A model generated the notes under the pieces. It did not search any database and was not told the DNA's origin. It saw only the letters and a program-made list of their open reading frames with translations. Made by a program: the position numbers and the translations under genes. A stretch of 64,000 bases of DNA from positions 1-64,000 of the forward strand of contig JAYWAC010000240.1 in assembly GCA_043782755.1 (NCBI GenBank), read 5' to 3'. This DNA is from JADJYF01 sp043782755 (lineage in GTDB: Bacteria; Pseudomonadota; Gammaproteobacteria; Ga0077536). Below are positions 34,545 to 41,829 of this stretch, in pieces. The stretch's first letter is position 1, and every line of letters starts with the position of its first letter.

Positions 34545-35060
34545 TCAGTGCGCGGTAGCCGTCATGTCGAACTGTTCGGTGCTGAGCAGACGATCGATAT
34601 CGAGCAGAATGATCATCTTCTCCTCGACGGTCGCCAGTGCGCGGATGAAGTCCGTGTCGACGTGGCTACCGAAGTCAGGCGCCGCGCGAAAGTGGTCGGC
34701 CGACACCTTGTAGACATCGGATACCGCGTCGACCACGAAGCCGATGGTGCGCTCCACGCCTTCATTGCGAACCTTGAGCACAATAACGACCGTGGTCGCG
34801 GTGTACTCGATGGCCGGCAGCGCAAAACGTTGACGCAGATCAATAATCGGCACGATGGCGCCGCGCAGGTTCATCACGCCGCGAATGTAGTCTGGGGTGT
34901 TTGGAATCTTGGTGGCCGGGCTCCAGCCCTTGATCTCCAGCACACGCAGGATGTCCACACCATATTCCTCACCATTCAACATGAAGGTCAGATACTGGTC
35001 CGCGTTGACCACCCCGCCGAGATCGAGATCGGCGACTTGCTTTGCTCTGCTAACTTCCAT
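34545..35060 (-). CDS. cheW: CheW coupling protein
   Basis: A 171-residue CheW-fold protein: YLTFMLNGEEYGVDILRVLEIKGW, IPNTPDYIRGVMNLRGAIVPIIDLRQRF and the C-terminal IGFVVDAVSDVYKVSADHFR. It links MCPs to CheA. It begins 9 bases after the cheA stop, indicating a shared transcript. GGAGG precedes the ATG. Confidence 0.95.
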   Translation of the reverse strand: MEVSRAKQVADLDLGGVVNADQYLTFMLNGEEYGVDILRVLEIKGWSPATKIPNTPDYIRGVMNLRGAIVPIIDLRQRFALPAIEYTATTVVIVLKVRNEGVERTIGFVVDAVSDVYKVSADHFRAAPDFGSHVDTDFIRALATVEEKMIILLDIDRLLSTEQFDMTATAH

Positions 35061-35069
35061 CCTCGCCTC

Positions 35070-37127
35070 CTAGGCAGCCTGGGAATGGTCTTCAGTGGAC
35101 GAGCTAGACTGCCGATTGCGGACCAGCTCGATGACGCCGCCGGCGTCGATGATCATGGCGACCGTGCCATCGCCAAGAATAGTGGCGCCGGAGATGCCGT
35201 CGACCTTGCGGTAGTTGGTTTCGAGACTCTTGACCACGACCTGCTGCTGACCGAGCAACTCGTCGACGAAGATGCCGGCGCGGCGACCCTCGCCCTCGAC
35301 CACTACCAAGAGGCCCTCTTTGAGCACCGTCGAGTGCGGCTCGATGCCGAACAGTTCGTAGAGGCGGATGATTGGAATGTATTCGCCGCGCAGGCGGTAG
35401 AGTTCGGCACTGCCGGTCACCGACTTGACGCGATCGGGCGTGGCTTGCAGCGATTCGATGATCGAGACCAGCGGCACGATGTAGGTTTGGTTGCCAACCC
35501 GCACCAGTTGTCCATCGAGAATCGCGAGCGTCAGTGGCAAGCGGATACGGATGGTGGTGCCGACCGCGACCGTCGATTCCAGTTCGATGATGCCGCCGAG
35601 TTCCTTGATGTTGCGGCGGACCACGTCCATGCCGACACCGCGGCCAGACACCGCGCTGATTTCCTTGGCGGTCGAGAAGCCGGGATGGAAGATGAGGTCG
35701 CGAATGGCTTCCTCGGACATCGTTTCCTCGGCGCCGACGATGTTGCGCTCGCGGGCCTTGGCGAGCAGCACGTCGGTGTTGATGCCAGCGCCGTCATCGA
35801 CGATTTCGATGACGATGTTGCCGCCTTCATGACGAGCCGCCAGTGACAGCGTGCCGAAGTTCGGCTTGCCGGCCGCCGCGCGCTGTGCGGGCCTTTCGAT
35901 ACCGTGGTCGAGCGCGTTGCGCACCAGGTGCACCAGCGGGTCGCCGATCTTCTCCAACACGGTCTTATCGAGTTCGGTCTGTTCACCACTGATCTTGAGT
36001 TCCACTTGCTTGCCGAGCTTGGCACTCAAATCCCGCACCAGACGCGGAAAGCGATTGAAAGAGACGCTGATCGGCAGCATGCGGATGCGCATCACGCTTT
36101 CCTGCAGCTCGCGCGTATTGCGTTCGAGCTGAGCCAGACCTTCGCGCAGCTTGGCGAAATTGCGTGGCTGGGAGTCGTCGTTGAACTGGCCGAGCATGGA
36201 TTGCGTGATGACCAATTCGCCGACCAGGTTGATCAGCGAATCCACTTTAGAAATGTCGACGCGGATCGACGCGGCAGCCGTGCTCTGACCCTCCCCCTGG
36301 CGGCGATCAGTCTGGCGCCTGTCATTCCGACGGCGGTCATCGGTTGCCGGCACGGCGCTCAAACCTTCGCTCGCGGCGGTGGTATCGAGCATCGCCAGGG
36401 TGGTCGGTGGCTCGCGGCTCAGAGTGATCTTGGCGTCGTCTTCGACCCACTCGAACACTTCACGGATGACGGTTTCGTCGACGCTGCCGGCGAGGGTGAT
36501 GCGCCATGCCGAGTAGCAGATCTCGGCATCGTAGAGTGCATAGTCGGGGAGGCGCGAGAGGTCTAGCTCAGCGCTGTAGGGGCCGAGGCGTTGGAGTTCA
36601 CGCAGGATGCGCACCGGGTCATTGCCGGTGGCGAACAGGTGCGGTTCGGGCGTGAATTCGATATGCCAGGGGTTATTGTTGACATTCCCTTTAGCCACGA
36701 CCGCGTCGCCCGTGGCGGCGACACTGTCAGGCGCGGCGCCATGATGCAGTTGCTCCTCGAGCTTGTGGTGCACCTCGGCGACCGCTTGCGCGTCGAAATC
36801 CGTAGCGCTGCGCGCGGCATCAAGCATGGCGCGCAGACTGTCGACCGCCAACAGCAGCACATCGACCGCCTCGCGCGTGACCTGACGGGCGCCGCTGCGC
36901 ATTTCGTCGAGCAGGGTTTCCAGGAGGTGGGTGAAATCGCTGATCGCACCGAAGCCGAATGTGCCACTGCCGCCCTTAATGGAGTGGGCGGCGCGGAAGA
37001 TGGCGTTGACGGCCTCAATGTCGGGGCGTCCGACTTCGAGGTCGATCAGACCCGCTTCCATGACTTCGAGACCCTCGAAGGACTCCTCGAAAAAGACCGG
37101 GTGAAATTGCGCGATGTCGATGGACAT
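35070..37127 (-). CDS. cheA: CheA chemotaxis histidine kinase
   Basis: A 685-residue CheA. The HPt domain has His48 in RAAHSIKGGSGTFGF. A divergent middle region (~150-260) may bind CheY/CheB. P3 dimerisation comes next (INLVGELVITQSML), then P4 ATPase with LVRNALDHGIERP, VDDGAGINTD and GRGVGMDVVRRNIKELGG, and the C-terminal CheW-like P5 (TYIVPLVSIIESLQ). An Arg/Asp-rich linker (DDRRRNDRRQTDRRQGE) precedes P3. It is complete and probably phosphorylates CheY (37174) and CheB. Confidence 0.95.
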   Translation of the reverse strand: MSIDIAQFHPVFFEESFEGLEVMEAGLIDLEVGRPDIEAVNAIFRAAHSIKGGSGTFGFGAISDFTHLLETLLDEMRSGARQVTREAVDVLLLAVDSLRAMLDAARSATDFDAQAVAEVHHKLEEQLHHGAAPDSVAATGDAVVAKGNVNNNPWHIEFTPEPHLFATGNDPVRILRELQRLGPYSAELDLSRLPDYALYDAEICYSAWRITLAGSVDETVIREVFEWVEDDAKITLSREPPTTLAMLDTTAASEGLSAVPATDDRRRNDRRQTDRRQGEGQSTAAASIRVDISKVDSLINLVGELVITQSMLGQFNDDSQPRNFAKLREGLAQLERNTRELQESVMRIRMLPISVSFNRFPRLVRDLSAKLGKQVELKISGEQTELDKTVLEKIGDPLVHLVRNALDHGIERPAQRAAAGKPNFGTLSLAARHEGGNIVIEIVDDGAGINTDVLLAKARERNIVGAEETMSEEAIRDLIFHPGFSTAKEISAVSGRGVGMDVVRRNIKELGGIIELESTVAVGTTIRIRLPLTLAILDGQLVRVGNQTYIVPLVSIIESLQATPDRVKSVTGSAELYRLRGEYIPIIRLYELFGIEPHSTVLKEGLLVVVEGEGRRAGIFVDELLGQQQVVVKSLETNYRKVDGISGATILGDGTVAMIIDAGGVIELVRNRQSSSSTEDHSQAA

Positions 37128-37173
37128 GCTGCCTCCCGCAATGAGCCCTGGTGCGGAACGCCGGTGCTCGGCC

Positions 37174-37536
37174 CTAGCCGAGCACCTTGGCGATGGTCGC
37201 CAGCAACTGCTCAGGGTTGAAAGGTTTCACCAGCCAGCCGGTGGCGCCGGCGGCTTTGCCCTGGGCCTTCTTGTCAGCTGCGGATTCAGTGGTCAGCAAC
37301 AGCATGGGCGTGAATTTGTACTTCGGCAGCTGGCGCAATTGGCGCACCAGCTCTATGCCATCCATGTTCGGCATGTTCACGTCGGTGAGGATCACATCGG
37401 CGCCGCCTGATTTGGCTTTTTCGAGCGCATCCTTGCCATCGACCGCCTCGATGACGTTGTAGCCCGCGCCTTTGAGGGTGAATGCGACCATTTGGCGCAT
37501 GGAAGCCGAATCATCGACCGCGAGAATGCTTGCCAT
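37174..37536 (-). CDS. cheY: CheY-like response regulator
   Basis: A 120-residue single-domain receiver: DDSASMRQM with the acidic pair, Asp52 in LTDVNMPNMDG, the conserved Thr in LLTTES and Lys in GWLVKPF. It leads the chemotaxis operon, 46 bases upstream of cheA, as in TSA/PilG-like and classical Che clusters. The output could be flagellar or another motility system; no flagellar genes are in the window. Confidence 0.93.
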   Translation of the reverse strand: MASILAVDDSASMRQMVAFTLKGAGYNVIEAVDGKDALEKAKSGGADVILTDVNMPNMDGIELVRQLRQLPKYKFTPMLLLTTESAADKKAQGKAAGATGWLVKPFNPEQLLATIAKVLG

Positions 37537-37963
37537 TGCGGGATCTCCTGAGCTTGAGTCTGCGGCGCTTGCAGCGATATTGGGTCTGACGGGTTAGCGG
37601 CAATGAACTTGAAACTCTTGATAGCCAGCAGGGGAAATGACGCATCACCTGTGCGCTATTTTTTTACCTGCTTCACTCTCGTCCTGACGGCTGCGGACAG
37701 TGAGCGCTATGGCGTCGCAGGTCGCCCTCAGAGGCGATACTGAAAATCGACCAACAAGTGTTCTGTGTGACGCTCGAAAACCAAGGCCGCAGGCGCGACT
37801 GTTCCAAGCCCATCGTGCGTGGGACAAAGCTTTATCGGTGTCTATTGGACCGACTTTTGTGCAATGGGCGTCGGCCATGCACGGCGTGTACACTTAAGCC
37901 CGCCTTTGGCCGGCGGACCAGTCGCGACCGGGCAAAAATAAAGACAAAAGAGGGAGACCAGTC
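37537..37963. other. Intergenic region between divergent cheY and MetE-like genes
   Basis: About 427 bases without a supported gene. It should hold the promoters of the chemotaxis operon and of the MetE-core gene. I see no clear -35/-10 pair; a T7 run at 37662-37668 is the only feature of note. Small frames here have no ribosome site. Confidence 0.5.
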
Positions 37964-39121
37964 ATGCAACGCAGCGACCAACGCATCCTGACTACACACG
38001 TCGGCAGCCTGCCACGCCAGCGCGAACTGTCCGATCTGTTGATCGCCCAGGAAGCGGGTCAGACAGTTGACGAGAAACGTCTCGACCAGCTCGCCGAGGC
38101 CGGCGTCAAGCGCAGCGTCAAGGCGCAGGTCGATGCCGGTGTAGACATCATCAATGACGGTGAACAGCCGCGCGTCGGCTTTCAGACTTATGTCAGCCAG
38201 CGTCTGCAGGGCTTTGGCGGCGTCAGCGAGCGTGAGCCCTTCACCGATTTTGCCAAGTACCCTGATTTTGGCCAGGTGTGGGCCAACCGCGGCATGGTGA
38301 TGTCCAAGGTGTTCGATGCACCGGCGGCCAATGCCGAAGTGCGCTACACCGATCTGGCTCCCGCCAATCGCGAGTTCGACATGTTCGATGGTGCCTTGAA
38401 CGAGGTAAAAAATCGCTACAGCGAAGCCTTCATGACTGCCGCCTGCCCGGGTATCGTTTGCACCACGCTCGGCAACAAGTTTTACGATAGCCACGAAGCC
38501 TATGTGCGCGCCGTGGCGCGTGAGATGCAGAAGGAATACGAACTCATCCATCAGCGCGGCTATGTGTTGCAGCTCGACTGCCCGGATCTCGCGATGGAAC
38601 GTCACGGCCAGTGGCAGCACGCCTCGCTGAAGGAGTTCCAGGACGCCATCACCATACACATCGATGCCATCAACCAGGCCTGTGTGAACATTCCGGCTGA
38701 GCGCATCCGCCTGCATGTGTGCTGGGGTAATTACGACGGCCCGCATGATTGCGACGTGCCGCTGGCTGACATCTTCCCGATCATAAGCCAGGCCAAGGTC
38801 GGCGCACTGTCTATAGAATTCGCCAACCCGCGTCATCAACATGAATATGCCGCGCTCAAGAAGTGCGGCATGCCGACGGACAAGATCCTGATCCCCGGTG
38901 TGATCGATTCCACGGTTAACTACATCGAGCATCCCCAGGTGATCTGCAACCGCATCCTCGAAGCGATTGATGCGGTGGGTGACAAGGAGCGCGTGATCGC
39001 CGGCGCTGACTGCGGTTTCGGCACTTTCGCCGGTTGGGAAATGGTGGCCGCTTCGGTGGTGTGGGCGAAATTCGCTGCGCTTGCCGAGGGCGCGCGACTG
39101 GCCAGCCAGAAACTCTGGTAG
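37964..39121 (+). CDS. MetE-core methyltransferase-like protein (epoxyalkane:CoM transferase/UroD-type family)
   Basis: A 385-residue zinc methyltransferase barrel. N-terminal RSDQRILTTHVGSLPRQ, DIINDGEQPR, LQLDCPDLAMERH, an HxC zinc pair in RLHVCWGNYDGPH and a third Cys in IAGADCGFGTF are present. The MetE N-terminal folate domain is missing. The size and GSLPR start place it in the family that contains epoxyalkane:coenzyme M transferase and uncharacterised homologues, so thiol alkylation is likely but the substrate is unknown. AGGGAGA lies ~6 nt before ATG. It is a distant paralogue of 11691-12728. Confidence 0.83.
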   Translation: MQRSDQRILTTHVGSLPRQRELSDLLIAQEAGQTVDEKRLDQLAEAGVKRSVKAQVDAGVDIINDGEQPRVGFQTYVSQRLQGFGGVSEREPFTDFAKYPDFGQVWANRGMVMSKVFDAPAANAEVRYTDLAPANREFDMFDGALNEVKNRYSEAFMTAACPGIVCTTLGNKFYDSHEAYVRAVAREMQKEYELIHQRGYVLQLDCPDLAMERHGQWQHASLKEFQDAITIHIDAINQACVNIPAERIRLHVCWGNYDGPHDCDVPLADIFPIISQAKVGALSIEFANPRHQHEYAALKKCGMPTDKILIPGVIDSTVNYIEHPQVICNRILEAIDAVGDKERVIAGADCGFGTFAGWEMVAASVVWAKFAALAEGARLASQKLW

Positions 39122-39133
39122 CTGCAAGTCGTG

Positions 39134-39165
39134 CGGCGCGGGCCCTTCAGTCCGCGCCGTTTTTT
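39134..39165 (+). terminator. Rho-independent terminator
   Basis: CGGCGCGG and CCGCGCCG form a perfect 8-bp GC stem around a 10-nt loop and are followed immediately by TTTTTT. It lies 13 nt after the MetE-like stop. Confidence 0.9.
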
Positions 39166-39223
39166 CTCGACCGAGACGTGGGTCGGACTGACGCGCTGAC
39201 GCGGTCCCGGCAGCGGAGACTCC

Positions 39224-39538
39224 ATGGATCAACTCTACGCACGCATCTTTGCCGATGCCGAGTTCCAGGCCTTGCAGCAGCGACGCCAACGCTTTACCTG
39301 GCTATTGTCGGCACTGGTGTTTGCCGCCTTCCTGATCTTTATCTTGTTGGTGGCTTTCGCGCCGGCGCAGCTGGCGGTGCCGATAGCCTCGGGCAGTGTC
39401 ATCGCACGCGGCATTCCTCTCGGTTCGGCCACGATTGTTTTTGGTTTCGTGCTGACCGGCCTCTATGTGCGACGCGCCAACGGTGAGTTCGATCGCGACA
39501 TGGCGCGCATCATCACGCGCTGTGCCGCCGAGATCTGA
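39224..39538 (+). CDS. DUF485 small membrane protein
   Basis: A 104-residue protein with two membrane helices (~28-50 and ~62-83), preceded by a FADAEFQALQQRRQRFTW segment typical of DUF485. These proteins are nearly always encoded immediately upstream of ActP-like sodium/solute symporters and are thought to be accessory subunits. Its stop is 4 bases before the actP start, so translation is coupled. The function has not been proven. Confidence 0.92.
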   Translation: MDQLYARIFADAEFQALQQRRQRFTWLLSALVFAAFLIFILLVAFAPAQLAVPIASGSVIARGIPLGSATIVFGFVLTGLYVRRANGEFDRDMARIITRCAAEI

Positions 39539-39542
39539 AGCG

Positions 39543-41207
39543 ATGGCGCGCAACAACGGCCGCGCGCTGTTCGCGTTTGTCATGACGCTCGGCGCACCGC
39601 TAGTCCAGGCGGTCGGTAGTGATGGCCCGCTGCAACGCGAACCTGTGAACCTGCCGGCCATCGCCATGTTCTTGGTGTTCGTGGCAGTGACCTTGGGCAT
39701 CACTTGGTGGGCGGCACGACGCACGCGCACTGCGGCTGATTACTACGCCGCTGGCGCCAGCATCAGTGGCACGCAGAACGGTTTTGCCATCGCCGGTGAT
39801 TTCATGTCGGCGGCGTCTTTCCTCGGCGTCACAGGGCTCATCTACAGTGGCGGTTTCGATGGTTTGATCTGGGGCATAGGCGGCCTCGCCGGCTGGCCAC
39901 TGCTGTTGTTTCTGTTCGCCGAGCGCTTGCGCAATCTCGGTCGTTATACCTTCGCCGACGCGGTCAGTTTCCGCCTCGCGTCCGGGCCTATGCGCATGTT
40001 GTCGGCGTGTTCGACCCTGGTCGTGATCAGCCTCTATCTGATCGGGCAGATGGTCGGTGCCGGCACGTTGATCCAGGTCTTGTTCGGTCTGCCCTATAGC
40101 GGCGCGGTGTTGACGGTTGGCGCGCTGATGATTTTCTACGTGACTTTCGGCGGCATGATCGCGACCACCTGGGTACAGATCACCAAGGCGGTGTTGTTGC
40201 TGTTCGGTTCGACCGTGTTGTCGGTACTGGTGATGGCGCAGTTCGATTTCTCTTTCGAGCGACTGTTCAGCACCGCCGTGCAAGTGCACAAGAGGGGCAT
40301 AGGCATCATGTCGCCGGGTAGCCTCGTGACCGATCCGATTTCGGCGCTCTCGCTCGGCACGGCTTTGTTATTCGGCACCGCTGGCCTGCCGCACATCCTC
40401 ATGCGCTTCTTCACCGTGCCGGATGCGCGTGCTGCGCGCCACTCGGTGTTTGTCGCCACCGGTCTCATCGGTTACTTCTATATCTTGATCGTGATCCTGG
40501 GCTTTGGCGCCATTGCGCTGCTGGCGCAGAACCCGGCGTTTCTGACCGAAGCCGGTGGCCTGCGCGGCGGTGACAACATGGCCGCCATTCATCTATCCCA
40601 GGTGGTGGCGGGCGATTTGTTTCTAGGTTTCATTTCGGCGGTGGCCTTCGCCACCATTCTCGCGGTGGTGTCGGGTCTGACCTTGTCGGGCGCTTCAGCC
40701 ATCGCCCATGATCTCTATGCCAACGTCATCCGTCGCGGGCGCGCGACGGAAGCCGAAGTGATCCGCATCTCGCGCGTGTCGGCGATCGTGCTCGGCGTGT
40801 TGGCGGTGGTGCTTGGCATCGCCTTTGAAGGACAGAATGTCGCCTACATGGTGTTGCTGTCCTTCGCGGTCGCGGCGAGCGTCAATTTCCCCATCCTGTT
40901 CCTGTCACTCTACTGGCGGCGTTTGACCACGCGCGGTGCGCTGGTCGGTGGCAGCTTCGGATTGCTGACAGCCTGTGTTTGCGTAGTATTCGGACCCACC
41001 GTGTGGGTCGATCTCCTGCATCACGCCGCGCCCGTGTTTCCCTATAAATACCCGGCGCTGTTCGCGCTAGTCGCCTGTGTCAGTGTCACGGTGCTGGTCT
41101 CGCTGACTGACCGCAGTGCGCGCGCGGCGCTGGAGATCAAGGCCTTTGAACACCAATATGTGCGCGCAGTGACAGGCTTGGGCGCGAGCGGCGCCAGTGC
41201 GCACTGA
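39543..41207 (+). CDS. actP: Acetate permease-like sodium:solute symporter (ActP)
   Basis: A 554-residue SSF transporter. The N terminus has a signal-like hydrophobic segment (ALFAFVMTLGAPLVQAV), as in ActP, followed by about 13 helices. DYYAAGASISGTQNGFAIAGDFMSAASFLG, GLPHILMRFFTVPDARAAR and AFATILAVVSGLTLSGASAIAHDLYANV match the ActP/SSF signature. It probably takes up acetate or another short monocarboxylate with Na+. ATG 39543 follows DUF485 directly, though the frame extends upstream to 39465. Confidence 0.88.
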   Translation: MARNNGRALFAFVMTLGAPLVQAVGSDGPLQREPVNLPAIAMFLVFVAVTLGITWWAARRTRTAADYYAAGASISGTQNGFAIAGDFMSAASFLGVTGLIYSGGFDGLIWGIGGLAGWPLLLFLFAERLRNLGRYTFADAVSFRLASGPMRMLSACSTLVVISLYLIGQMVGAGTLIQVLFGLPYSGAVLTVGALMIFYVTFGGMIATTWVQITKAVLLLFGSTVLSVLVMAQFDFSFERLFSTAVQVHKRGIGIMSPGSLVTDPISALSLGTALLFGTAGLPHILMRFFTVPDARAARHSVFVATGLIGYFYILIVILGFGAIALLAQNPAFLTEAGGLRGGDNMAAIHLSQVVAGDLFLGFISAVAFATILAVVSGLTLSGASAIAHDLYANVIRRGRATEAEVIRISRVSAIVLGVLAVVLGIAFEGQNVAYMVLLSFAVAASVNFPILFLSLYWRRLTTRGALVGGSFGLLTACVCVVFGPTVWVDLLHHAAPVFPYKYPALFALVACVSVTVLVSLTDRSARAALEIKAFEHQYVRAVTGLGASGASAH

Positions 41208-41252
41208 AGTCGATCTCGCAGGTCATCATCATCAACAATAAGGAGTGAGCCC

Positions 41253-41753
41253 ATGGCCCTCGTAGTCACCAGTGAAAGTTTCAAAGAAGGCGAGCTGCTC
41301 GGCGCCGCGCATGTATTGTCAGAAGACTATGGCTTCGGTTGCGCCGGTAATAATCTCTCGCCGCAATTGTCCTGGAGCGGCGCGCCGGCCGGCACGATGA
41401 GTTTCGCCATCACCTGCTTCGATCCCGATGCGCCTACCGGCAGTGGTTTCTGGCATTGGGTGGTGGCGAATATTCCAGCGAATGTCAGCAGCCTGCCTCT
41501 CGGTGCGGGTGACCCCACCAAGGGCTTGATGCCGGCCGGTGCACTTGAAGTGCGCACCGATTTCGGCAAGCCCGGCTACGGTGGCCCGTGCGCACCGCCG
41601 GGCGACAACTTTCATCGCTACATCTTCACCGTGCATGCGGTGGATCTGAAGTCGCTGCCGGTGACTGCGGACACTTCGGCGGCGGTGGTCGGTTTCTATC
41701 TCAACTTCCACACGCTGGCCAAGACCAGCTTGATCGGCATCTTCCGCCGCTAA
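41253..41753 (+). CDS. YbhB/YbcL-family PEBP-like protein
   Basis: A 166-residue phosphatidylethanolamine-binding-like protein: NLSPQLSWSGAPAGTMSFAITCFDPDAPTGSGFWHWVVANIP contains the conserved DPDAPTG and HW, and DNFHRYIFTVHAVD supplies the second strand. AGGAG lies ~8 nt before the ATG. Bacterial members have no settled role. It is 45 bases after actP and may be in the same transcript. Confidence 0.9.
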   Translation: MALVVTSESFKEGELLGAAHVLSEDYGFGCAGNNLSPQLSWSGAPAGTMSFAITCFDPDAPTGSGFWHWVVANIPANVSSLPLGAGDPTKGLMPAGALEVRTDFGKPGYGGPCAPPGDNFHRYIFTVHAVDLKSLPVTADTSAAVVGFYLNFHTLAKTSLIGIFRR

Positions 41754-41760
41754 GGTCGGT

Positions 41761-41796
41761 GCGTGACGGACGACGCCCGGTCGTTGTCCGTCACGC
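41761..41796 (+). terminator. Terminator-like hairpin
   Basis: GCGTGACGGAC and GTCCGTCACGC form a perfect 11-bp stem around 14 nt, just after the PEBP stop. It lacks a real T tract (CATTGTTG follows). Confidence 0.55.
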
Positions 41797-41829
41797 CATT
41801 GTTGCCGCGATGACGGCATACTTGGCGTC

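Noticed and set aside
34350..35846. 498-codon frame antisense to cheW/cheA
   Set aside because: It runs across two confident chemotaxis genes and has no recognisable domain.
37832..39289. 485-codon frame antisense to the MetE-like gene
   Set aside because: Composition and location mark it as an antisense shadow of 37964-39121.
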